From the NCBI RefSeq assembly GCF_026340095.1, contig NZ_JAPEPO010000001.1, positions 7,894,501 to 7,958,500 on the forward strand: 64,000 bases of DNA, in the 5' to 3' direction. Shown here in pieces: positions 24,659-32,402 of the stretch. A program made the translations under genes and the position numbers. The notes under the pieces were generated by a model. The model was given only the letters and a program-made list of their open reading frames with translations, searched no databases and was not told the DNA's origin. The stretch is from Streptomyces sp. NBC_01446 (GTDB lineage: Bacteria > Actinomycetota > Actinomycetes > Streptomycetales > Streptomycetaceae). Each line of letters opens with the position of its first letter. The first letter of the stretch is position 1.

Positions 24659-24692
24659 GACGGGGCGGGCGGCGACGGCCGCCCGCCCCGTC
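24659..24692 (+). terminator. 15-bp perfect hairpin between peptide and ligase genes
   Basis: GACGGGGCGGGCGGC pairs perfectly with GCCGCCCGCCCCGTC around GACG and is followed by TCTTTG. It starts 6 nt past the peptide stop and ends 64 nt before the ligase ATG. It probably works as a partial terminator that makes peptide mRNA exceed enzyme mRNA, as in many precursor-peptide operons. Confidence 0.7.
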
Positions 24693-24756
24693 TCTTTGCC
24701 CCGTTTCAGGGGGCACGGTTCACGGTGTGGGATGTGTCGGAGGCGGGGGAGGAACC

Positions 24757-26172
24757 ATGTTCGACGCGGGGATCCGGCAGTTCCGAATGGCGCTGGCGAT
24801 GGTGCTCGGCCGTCCCATCGACGTACGGTCCGCCGAGCGGCTGGTCGAGGACGCCCTGGCGACGATCGCCGAGTTCGGCTCGCCGGGAGAGGACGTCGAG
24901 CAACTCCTGCGGGGCGCGGCCGCCGATCCGCAACTGCGCGCCGACCTGACGAACAAGGCCCTGCGCCGCACGGCCGGGCGACTGGCCGACAAGTCACTTT
25001 TCTATGCCGAGCACTTCGAGGCCGCGGGCGTGGACCCCGCCACGCTGACCGTCGACACCATGGGCCGCGTCCCCGTCACCACGAAGACGGACCTCGTCAA
25101 GCGGTCCCGTGACTTTCTGTGCGGTGAGCCGTTCCTCGCCTCGCGCACCACCGGCACGACGGGCCGCCCCGCCGAGGTCTGGTACTCCCGCTACGAGGAG
25201 CGGCTGTGGCCCGCTCTGGTGGCTCTCTCGCAGGTCCTGCGCGGCAATGTGCGCACCACGGACCTCGTCCAGTTCAACATCAGCTCCCGCGCCACCGGCA
25301 CCGCGTACGCGGAGATGCAGGTGGCCCGCATGGCCGGGGCAGCGATCCGCATGGTCGGCCTGGTGCCCCCCGACGAGACCCTCGACCTCACCGTCGGCAC
25401 CGACGCCCCCGCCCCGACCCTGATGGTCACGTACCCGAGCTACCTGGGCCAGTTGGTCATCCTCGCGCGTGAACGCGGCCTCGGCCCCGCCGACTTCCGG
25501 CTGCGGCGCATCAACGTGGGAAGCGAAGTCCTGTCGCCCGCCCTGGCCTCGGCCGCCGAGGAGACCTTCGGCGCCCCGGTCCACGACGGCTACGGCATGA
25601 CCGAGGTGACTCCGGTCGCGGGCGCGATCTGCGCGCAGCGGCATCTGCACATCGACGCCGGGATCGGCCTCGTCGAGGTGTGTGACCTGGAGACCGGGGA
25701 GCCGGCCGAGCCCGGTGCGCTCGGCACCATCGTCGCCACCCCGTTCTACCCGTACCGGGAGTGCATGCCGCTCTTCCGCTACGACACCCGCGATCTTGTG
25801 CGGCGCCTGCCCGACGCGCCCCTCACCTGCGAGATGGCGAACGTCCCGGCCACCTCGCACATCCTCGGCAAGGCCGACCACGTGCTGAGCACCCACGCCG
25901 GGGCCGTGATGCCGCGCGACATCATCGAGGTCCTCGACGCGCTGCCGGGCGCCCGGTGGCCCATGCGCTACCGGACCGACGTCACCGACGGCCGGCTACG
26001 GCTCGAACTCGCCGCCGCGTGCGCCGCGGACAACAGTCCGGCCGACATCGCCGGCCGCCTCGCCGCGGCAGGCATCGACGCGACCGTCGCCCTCACCGAC
26101 GCCGAGGGACACCAACTGCGGCGGTACCGCTGCGACTTGGTCGAGCACAGCTTCGCCGGGAGGGCCTCGTGA
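24757..26172 (+). CDS. PaaK-like AMP-forming ligase (adenylate-forming enzyme)
   Basis: A 471-aa member of the phenylacetate-CoA-ligase/coenzyme-F390-synthetase branch of ANL enzymes. The phosphate-binding loop is TTGTTGRP (131-138), the adenine motif YGMTE is 279-283, and the ribose-binding Asp lies in RYDTRDL (341-347). GKADHVLST marks the hinge to the C-terminal domain. It should activate a carboxylate as an adenylate and transfer it to CoA or another nucleophile; no phenylacetate genes are nearby. An extra N-terminal helical region of about 70 residues is present. GGAGG precedes ATG 24757. The stop overlaps the next gene's GTG by 4 nt. The substrate may be the upstream peptide or an acyl group attached to it; this is inference. 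Confidence 0.82.
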   Translation: MFDAGIRQFRMALAMVLGRPIDVRSAERLVEDALATIAEFGSPGEDVEQLLRGAAADPQLRADLTNKALRRTAGRLADKSLFYAEHFEAAGVDPATLTVDTMGRVPVTTKTDLVKRSRDFLCGEPFLASRTTGTTGRPAEVWYSRYEERLWPALVALSQVLRGNVRTTDLVQFNISSRATGTAYAEMQVARMAGAAIRMVGLVPPDETLDLTVGTDAPAPTLMVTYPSYLGQLVILARERGLGPADFRLRRINVGSEVLSPALASAAEETFGAPVHDGYGMTEVTPVAGAICAQRHLHIDAGIGLVEVCDLETGEPAEPGALGTIVATPFYPYRECMPLFRYDTRDLVRRLPDAPLTCEMANVPATSHILGKADHVLSTHAGAVMPRDIIEVLDALPGARWPMRYRTDVTDGRLRLELAAACAADNSPADIAGRLAAAGIDATVALTDAEGHQLRRYRCDLVEHSFAGRAS

Positions 26173-27062
26173 GCGCCGCACAGTCCGTGTTCTTCACCCT
26201 CGTCACGCTGGGCATCGCCCTGGGCGTCTCGCTCGCGGGCGTCGCGTACTTCCGGCTCGTCACCCTGCCGAGACCGGCAGTCGGCGCCTTCAACGGCAAC
26301 GACATGGTCATCATGATGGGCTTCGTGATCGCCCTGCCGTTCCTCTACCTGGCCCTGCCCGGCGCGCTCCTGCCGCCCGTCCTCGGCCTCACCCTGGCGG
26401 GCGGCCTCGCCGTCGCCTACGGACCCGTGGTCCGAAGCGCCCGGCTCCGGTGGCTCCTCATCGCCGCGCTCCTCGCGGCCGACTGGTTCGCCGCGCGCAC
26501 CGCCGAACACGACCCGACCCATGCGCTGCCGTACTGGCTGATCAACAGCACCGTCATCATGCTGATGGCGGTCGGCGCCGCCAACCTCAACGCCCAGGGC
26601 GGTCTCCGCCTGCGGCACGTCGCCCGGTTCGCGCTCGCCCTCGCCGCGTACGACCTATTCTTCGCCACCGCCGTGCCCATCACCCAGCGGCTCTTCGACG
26701 CCGTGCAGGGCTACGCCTTCGCGCCCTCCGCGGGCCTGCGCGTCGGAGACCTCGGCGCGGTGCTCGGCATGGGTGACCTCCTCGTGTACGCCCTCTACAG
26801 CACCGTCGCGTACAAGGCCTACGGGCGGTCCGGTCTCGCCACCGCTCTCGGCCTCGTCGCCGTGTTCGGTGCGCTGCTGCCGACCCTCACGCCGGTCACG
26901 GTCGAGGCGCTCACCGGGCATCTCCCCGAGATCGTGCCCGCGCAGATCTTCTTCGGGCCCGCCGCGTTCGTCGGTCATCTGGTGCTGCGGCGGCGTGGAC
27001 CCGAGCGCCGCATGGCGGACGTTCGTCCGCCCGCTCCGGTGCCGGCCTCCGTGGCCGCGTAG
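26169..27062 (+). CDS. Polytopic membrane protein with presenilin/SPP-type aspartyl protease signature
   Basis: A 297-aa protein with about eight or nine membrane helices. Three features match intramembrane aspartyl proteases (peptidase A22): YD at 161-162 inside a helix (LAAYDLFFAT), GMGD at 200-203 at the start of the next helix, and a PAL-like GPAAF at 263-267 in the last helix. The order and spacing (D162, D203, P264) are close to what I recall for archaeal presenilin homologues. The active site would lie in the membrane and cleave helical substrates; the 28-aa peptide encoded upstream has such a helix. The GTG start overlaps the ligase stop (GTGA), so the two are coupled. The motif match is by eye; a GxGD prepilin-peptidase-like protein is the main alternative. 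Confidence 0.65.
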   Translation: MSAAQSVFFTLVTLGIALGVSLAGVAYFRLVTLPRPAVGAFNGNDMVIMMGFVIALPFLYLALPGALLPPVLGLTLAGGLAVAYGPVVRSARLRWLLIAALLAADWFAARTAEHDPTHALPYWLINSTVIMLMAVGAANLNAQGGLRLRHVARFALALAAYDLFFATAVPITQRLFDAVQGYAFAPSAGLRVGDLGAVLGMGDLLVYALYSTVAYKAYGRSGLATALGLVAVFGALLPTLTPVTVEALTGHLPEIVPAQIFFGPAAFVGHLVLRRRGPERRMADVRPPAPVPASVAA

Positions 27063-27193
27063 AGCACCGTCAGACCTGCACGCCCGGCATGCCGGCCTCG
27101 ACGACGAGGTCCGCCCGGGTACTGAGGGGCGCGTCGGGCCTCGTATCTGCCGACGAGACACGGAACAGACGCCTGCCCGAGCGCGAGCCAAGT

Positions 27194-27211
27194 ATGTAAC
27201 GTCTATTACAT
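27194..27211. promoter_or_regulatory. Operator candidate upstream of the amino-acid ABC operon
   Basis: ATGTAA-N6-TTACAT is a perfect inverted repeat in an AT-rich island, 90 bp before the first gene. A related half-site TGTAAC recurs near 27234. The RpiR-type regulator encoded at the end of the gene cluster (31354) is the obvious candidate binder. Confidence 0.5.
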
Positions 27212-27300
27212 CTAGCCACAGCGAACATTGATGTGTAACTTCTGAGACGTCGGCGGAGGTGATTCCGCGCGCTTCGGACATCCGAGAGGGAACGACGTTG

Positions 27301-28248
27301 ATGTACATCTCTGTGCCCCGCCGCGGGGCTACTGCCGTGCTGGCCTGCACGGCTCTGGTGGTGGTCTCCGGCTGCGGCGCGAGCGGCTCCGGCGGAGCTG
27401 AGCCGGCGTCCCGTGACAGGATCGCCGGGGTCACGGTCACGCGAGACGTGGCACTGCACGAGGCCCTGCCCGAGCGGATCAAGAAGGTGGGCACCGTGCG
27501 CGTGGCCACGGACGTCCCCTACCCGCCGTTCGCGATGTTCGTCACCGAGGGGAAGAGCGAACTGACCGGCCTGGACTACGACCTCGGCCAGGCCCTGGGC
27601 GCGAAGCTCGGCGTCAGGTTCGCCTTCACCCCGACGAAGTTCGACGGCATCGTGCCCGCCCTCCAGGCCGGCAAGTTCGACGCCGCGATGTCGGCCCTGA
27701 CCGACAACAAGGAGCGGCAGAAGGTCGTCGACTTCGTCGACTACTCGCGTTCCGGCTCGGGCATCCTGGTGACCGAGGGCAACCCGGCGAAGATCAGTAC
27801 GCTGGAAGACCTCTGCGGCAGGAAGGTCGGCGTCCAGGCGGCGACCAACCAGTACAAGCTGCTCGAGGCCCACCAGGCCGCGTGCCGGGCGGCCGGCCGG
27901 AAGGCGGCCGACATCCAGACCTTCCCCAAGGACTCGGACGCCCAACTCGCCCTGCGCTCGGGCAAGGTGACGGCCGAGGTCGTCACCAAACCCGCCGCCG
28001 GATGGTCGGCCAAGACCGCCGACGGCGGCAAGGCCTTCGACCTGGCCGAGGACCCCAAGGCGCCGGCAGGCTACCGCGCCTCACCCAACGGCATCGCGGT
28101 CTCCAGACAACTTCCGCAACTGACCGACGCGATCCGGCGGGCGCTCCAGGCCCTGATCGACGACGGCACCCTCACCAAGATCTGCGACAAGTACGGCGTC
28201 GCCTCCATCGCCGTGAAGGAAGCCACCAAGAACGCGGCGGTGGACTAG
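27301..28248 (+). CDS. Polar amino-acid-type ABC substrate-binding lipoprotein
   Basis: A 315-aa binding protein of the family-3 solute-binding class. The signal peptide ends VVSGC with Cys25 lipidated. The mature part has VGTVRVATDVPYPPFAM, LDYDLGQALGAKLGV, FDAAMSALTDN and QKVVDFVDYSRSG, all typical of amino-acid or opine binders. It delivers its ligand to the permease encoded 2 bp downstream. ATG 27301 is used; TTG 27298 is adjacent. Confidence 0.92.
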   Translation: MYISVPRRGATAVLACTALVVVSGCGASGSGGAEPASRDRIAGVTVTRDVALHEALPERIKKVGTVRVATDVPYPPFAMFVTEGKSELTGLDYDLGQALGAKLGVRFAFTPTKFDGIVPALQAGKFDAAMSALTDNKERQKVVDFVDYSRSGSGILVTEGNPAKISTLEDLCGRKVGVQAATNQYKLLEAHQAACRAAGRKAADIQTFPKDSDAQLALRSGKVTAEVVTKPAAGWSAKTADGGKAFDLAEDPKAPAGYRASPNGIAVSRQLPQLTDAIRRALQALIDDGTLTKICDKYGVASIAVKEATKNAAVD

Positions 28249-28250
28249 AG

Positions 28251-29216
28251 ATGGCAACCACCACCCCCATGGGGACGCCGCGCACGGGCGAGACCCCCGC
28301 ATCCGACGCCTTCGAGATCGTCCCCGTCCGCCACTGGGGCCGCTGGATCTCCGCGGTGGCCGCGGTCGCCGCGCTGGCCGGCCTCGTCGGCTCGCTCGCG
28401 AAGAACGGCAACCTGCACTGGGACGTCGTCGGCCACTACCTGTTCGCCGGGCTGATCTTCGACGGTCTGGCCACCACGTTGTGGCTGACCGTCGCCGCGA
28501 TGACCCTCGGCCTCGTCCTCGGCACCCTCGTTGCCGTCATGCGGCTCTCCGACGACCCGGTCCTGTATGGCCTTTCATCGCTGTTCGTCTGGCTCTTCCG
28601 TGGCACCCCACTGCTCGTACAGATCATCTTCTGGGGATACGCCGGAGCCCTCTACCAGCACGTGATGGTCGGCATCCCGTTCACCGGCGTCACCTTCTTC
28701 CAGGCCGACACCAACACCCTGCTCACCCCTGCCGTCGCCGCCCTGCTCGCGCTCGGCCTGAACGAGGCCGCGTATGCCTCCGAGATCGTCCGCGCAGGGA
28801 TCCGGTCCGTCGACACCGGACAGACCGAGGCGGCCCACTCGCTCGGCATGCGCCCGGCGCTCACCATGCGACGGATCGTGCTGCCCCAGGCGATGCGGGT
28901 GATCATCCCGCCGCTGGGCAACGAGACGATCAACATGCTCAAGATGACCGCCCTCGTGTCGGTGATCGCGGCGCACGACCTCATGTCCAACATCCAGGAC
29001 GTGTACGGGCAGAACTACCAGGTCATCCCCATGCTCGTGGTGGCGTCCCTGTGGTACCTGGCCCTGGTCAGCGTCCTGAGCGTCCCGCAGGCGTGGCTCG
29101 AACGCCGCTACGGGCGCGGCACGGCCCGCGGCGCTGCGGTCTCCCCACTGCGGCGCCTCTGCGCCGGATCCCTCACCGCCCTGCGCAGCCGCACACAGAA
29201 GGAGGCGGGCCGTTGA
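28251..29216 (+). CDS. Amino-acid ABC transporter permease (HisM/GlnP type)
   Basis: A 321-aa permease with an N-terminal cytoplasmic extension, first helix WISAVAAVAALAGLVGSLA, FDGLATTLWLTVAAMTLGLV, and the docking loop QTEAAHSLGMRPALTMRRIV. It is a single permease and so probably acts as a homodimer. The stop overlaps the TTG start of the ATPase gene (TTGA). It imports the ligand bound by the upstream lipoprotein. Confidence 0.92.
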   Translation: MATTTPMGTPRTGETPASDAFEIVPVRHWGRWISAVAAVAALAGLVGSLAKNGNLHWDVVGHYLFAGLIFDGLATTLWLTVAAMTLGLVLGTLVAVMRLSDDPVLYGLSSLFVWLFRGTPLLVQIIFWGYAGALYQHVMVGIPFTGVTFFQADTNTLLTPAVAALLALGLNEAAYASEIVRAGIRSVDTGQTEAAHSLGMRPALTMRRIVLPQAMRVIIPPLGNETINMLKMTALVSVIAAHDLMSNIQDVYGQNYQVIPMLVVASLWYLALVSVLSVPQAWLERRYGRGTARGAAVSPLRRLCAGSLTALRSRTQKEAGR

Positions 29217-29977
29217 ACGCGCCCATGGTGCACGCCGAGGGCGTGCGCAAACACTTCGGCAAGCTCCAGGTGCTCAAGGGCATCGACCTGACGGTCGAAC
29301 GCGGCCAGGTGTGCTGCCTGTTGGGGCCCTCGGGGTCCGGCAAGTCCACGTTCCTGCGGTGCATCAACCATCTGGAGAAGATCGACGGCGGTCGCCTCTC
29401 CGTCGACGGCGAACCGGTCGGCCATCGTCCGCAGGGCACCCGCCTCCACGAGTTGCGTGAGCGCGAGGTCGCCGCCCGGCGGCGTGACATCGGCATGGTG
29501 TTCCAGCGGTTCAACCTCTTCCCGCACATGACGGCCCTGGAGAACGTCATGGAAGCCCCCGTCAAGGTCGCCGGCGCCGCCAGGGACCAGGCCCGCGACG
29601 AGGCGAGGGCCCTGCTGGACCAGGTGGGGCTCGCCGACCGGGAGGGCCACTACCCGGCCGAGCTCTCGGGCGGCCAGCAGCAGCGCGTCGCCATCGCCCG
29701 CGCCCTCGCCATGAAACCGAAGCTGATGCTGTTCGACGAACCGACGTCGGCGCTCGATCCCGAACTCGTCGGAGACGTCCTCGACGTCATGCGCCGGCTC
29801 GCGGACGACGGCATGACCATGGTCGTCGTCACGCACGAGATCGGCTTCGCCCGCGAAGTCGGTGACCTGGCCGTCTTCATGGACGAAGGTGTCGTCGTCG
29901 AATCCGGTGACCCCCGACGGGTCCTGGCCGCACCGGAGCAGGAGCGCACCCGCGCCTTCCTGTCGAAGGTCCTGTGA
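29213..29977 (+). CDS. Amino-acid ABC transporter ATP-binding protein
   Basis: A 254-aa ABC ATPase with Walker A GPSGSGKST, Q-loop QRFNLFPHMT, signature LSGGQQQR, Walker B LMLFDEPTSALDP and the switch His in VVVTHEIGF. It powers the adjacent permease. The unusual TTG start at 29213 is fixed by GGAGG at 29201-29205 and the 4-nt overlap with the permease stop. Confidence 0.93.
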   Translation: MNAPMVHAEGVRKHFGKLQVLKGIDLTVERGQVCCLLGPSGSGKSTFLRCINHLEKIDGGRLSVDGEPVGHRPQGTRLHELREREVAARRRDIGMVFQRFNLFPHMTALENVMEAPVKVAGAARDQARDEARALLDQVGLADREGHYPAELSGGQQQRVAIARALAMKPKLMLFDEPTSALDPELVGDVLDVMRRLADDGMTMVVVTHEIGFAREVGDLAVFMDEGVVVESGDPRRVLAAPEQERTRAFLSKVL

Positions 29978-31188
29978 GCGCCCCGCCCCGTCAGCAGCCC
30001 CTCGACGAGGCGCTGCTGGCCCTGTCCCACGCACACCAGCCGCGGTACCTCGAAGACCTGGCCGAACTCGTCGCGATCGACTCCGGCTCGTACAGCTTCG
30101 ACGGCGTCAACCGGGTCGCCGACCTGGTCCGGGCCCGTCTCGATCGTCTGGGCTTCTCCGTGGAACGCGTCCCGCTGCCGCCGACCCACGGACACCGCAC
30201 CGGAGATGTGCTCATCGGGCGCAGACAAGGTCGCCTCGCCGTCGCCGACGGAGGCCGCAGACTCTTGCTCGCCGCGCACATGGACACCGTCTTCGACGAC
30301 GGGACCGCTGCCGAACGCCCCTTCTCCCTCAGCGGATCCCTCGCCCACGGCCCCGGCGTCAGCGACGACAAGGGAGGCATGGTCGCAGGACTGGCCGCCC
30401 TCGAGATCCTCGCCCGGGCCGGCGTCGAGGACTACGCGGAACTCGTCTTCCTCGCCACGCCGGACGAGGAGATCGGCTCACCCGCCAGCAGACCGGTCAC
30501 CCGGCGGGCCGCCGAGGGGGCGCACTACGCCCTCGCCCTCGAATGCGCCCGGGAGAACGGCGACCTGGTCATCGCCCGCAAGGGCGTGGCCGACTTCAGT
30601 CTCACCGTCACCGGCCGCGCCGCGCACGCGGGCATCGAACCCGAACGGGGAGCGAACGCGGCTCTGGCCGCCGCCCACCTCGTCATCGCGATCCAGGCGC
30701 TGAACGGCATGTGGGAGGGCGTCACCCTCAATGTCGGCGTCGTCCGCGCGGGCAGCCGCTTCAACATCGTCTGCCCCGAGGCGGAACTCCTCGTCGAGAT
30801 CCGCTCGGCCAGTGACAGCGGCATGCGCCAGGCCACCGCCGCCATCGAGGAGGCCGCTGCGCGGCCTGTCGTCCCCGGCACCCGCGTCACCGTCGAGGGA
30901 CTCGAATCCTGCCCCCCGATGGAGGACACCGACGCCTCCCGCCGGATGCTCGACCGGGCCAAGGCCATCGGCGTACGCCTGGGCCTGTCCTTCGGAGCCA
31001 CGGCGACGGGCGGCGTGGGGGACGCCAACACCATCGCCAGCACAGGGGTCCCGACACTGGACGGCCTGGGACCGGTCGGCGGCGCCGACCACACCCCCGA
31101 GGAGTGGCTCGACGTCAGTACGGTCCCGGCCCGGGTCGCCCTGCTCGCCTCTCTCCTCGCCGACCTGGGCGACAGCCGCAGCGACTGA
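29974..31188 (+). CDS. M20-family metallopeptidase (ArgE/DapE/CPG2 type)
   Basis: A 404-aa zinc peptidase or deacylase: AAHMDTVFDDG supplies the first metal His and Asp, GPGVSDDKGG the bridging Asp, ATPDEEIGS the catalytic Glu pair, and GGADHTPEEW the last metal His. A dimerisation domain lies between. Co-translation with an amino-acid ABC system (GTGA overlap) suggests that it hydrolyses an imported N-acyl amino acid, dipeptide or carbamoyl derivative. Confidence 0.88.
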   Translation: MSAPPRQQPLDEALLALSHAHQPRYLEDLAELVAIDSGSYSFDGVNRVADLVRARLDRLGFSVERVPLPPTHGHRTGDVLIGRRQGRLAVADGGRRLLLAAHMDTVFDDGTAAERPFSLSGSLAHGPGVSDDKGGMVAGLAALEILARAGVEDYAELVFLATPDEEIGSPASRPVTRRAAEGAHYALALECARENGDLVIARKGVADFSLTVTGRAAHAGIEPERGANAALAAAHLVIAIQALNGMWEGVTLNVGVVRAGSRFNIVCPEAELLVEIRSASDSGMRQATAAIEEAAARPVVPGTRVTVEGLESCPPMEDTDASRRMLDRAKAIGVRLGLSFGATATGGVGDANTIASTGVPTLDGLGPVGGADHTPEEWLDVSTVPARVALLASLLADLGDSRSD

Positions 31189-31353
31189 TGCTGCCCCCGA
31201 CGCTCCCGCACCGGTTCATCGCGCCGTTGCCCGGTGCGGGAGCACCCGTCGCGGTGCCGGGGCGCGGCGACGGCCGGGACCACAGCTCCGGAGATCGGCA
31301 TTAGGCTCGGCCCGCGGGCCCACGCCCGCCGACGACCGAGGAAGGAATCCGCG

Positions 31354-32226
31354 ATGGCCTCCGGCGCACTCGCCGACGTGATCCGGCACAAGCTGGGCGA
31401 CCTCAGCCCTGCCGAGCGCAAGGTCGCCCGCGTCCTCCTGGCCAATTACCCCTCCGCCGGCTTCGAGACCGTCGCCGTCCTCGCCGAGCGGGCGGGCGTC
31501 AGCGCTCCGACCGTCATCCGCTTCGTCAACCGGCTCGGCTACCGCGGCTTCCCCGACTTCCAGACCGCCCTGCGCGAGGAACTCGACGAACGCAACGCGT
31601 CGCCCCTGTCCCTGTACGAAACCGCCGACCGCGCCCGCACCGACGAGGCGGCGGACGGCGACGTGTCCCTTCTCGGGCAGGGCAGCCGGCTGTTCAGCTC
31701 CGCCGTCGCCCAGACCCTCACCGAACTCCCGTCGCACGATCTGGAACACGCCGTCTCGCTCCTGGCCGACGGCAAGCGGCGCATCACGCTGGCCGGCGGC
31801 CGCTTCACCCATCTCCTCGCCCAGTACCTCGGACTGCACCTCATGCAGTTGCGCGGTGACATCCGGCTCCTGCCCGCGGGCGACGTCGAGCGGACCGCGG
31901 TGCTCGGCGCGCTCACCCGCCGCGACGTCCTGATCGTCTTCGACTACCGCCGTTACGAGCAGGACAAGGTCACCATGGCCCAACTCGCCCTGGAACAGGG
32001 CGCGAAGGTCATCCTGTTCACCGACAGATGGCTGTCCCCGGTCTCCACGCACGCCGAGGTCGTGCTGTCCAGCCTGGTCACGACGCCGTCGCCGTACGAC
32101 AGCTTCGTGCCCACCCTCGCTGTGGTCGAGACCGTCGTCGCCGGAGTCGTCGCGGCCCTCGGAGACGACGCGCCCGCGCGCCTGCGGCACACCGAGGAGA
32201 TCGCGCGGCGTATCGGCCTGCAGTGA
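31354..32226 (+). CDS. MurR/RpiR-family transcriptional regulator
   Basis: A 290-aa regulator: an N-terminal HTH_6 domain (LSPAERKVARVLLANYPSAG, then LAERAGVSAPTVIRFVNRLG) and a C-terminal SIS domain (ITLAGGRFTHLLAQYLGLHL) that in relatives binds a phosphosugar. GGAAGGA about 9 nt upstream supports ATG 31354. It follows the ABC/peptidase genes by 165 bp on the same strand and probably controls them. A SIS-domain regulator on an amino-acid-type operon hints at an amino-sugar or N-acyl ligand. Confidence 0.88.
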   Translation: MASGALADVIRHKLGDLSPAERKVARVLLANYPSAGFETVAVLAERAGVSAPTVIRFVNRLGYRGFPDFQTALREELDERNASPLSLYETADRARTDEAADGDVSLLGQGSRLFSSAVAQTLTELPSHDLEHAVSLLADGKRRITLAGGRFTHLLAQYLGLHLMQLRGDIRLLPAGDVERTAVLGALTRRDVLIVFDYRRYEQDKVTMAQLALEQGAKVILFTDRWLSPVSTHAEVVLSSLVTTPSPYDSFVPTLAVVETVVAGVVAALGDDAPARLRHTEEIARRIGLQ

Positions 32227-32402
32227 TGCGGGGCACCTGCCCGCGGTGACGCGGACGGTCGGCTCGCGGCGCCCTGTCGGGGCACGGTATTGCCATGTAC
32301 TGTTCAATCACGCGTGGTCCTCCCCACTCACGGGCGACGTTCTACGCGCGCAGACTCAGCGCCCGCACCGCCTTCTCCCCACCCCTCACGGAGGTATGAC
32401 GG

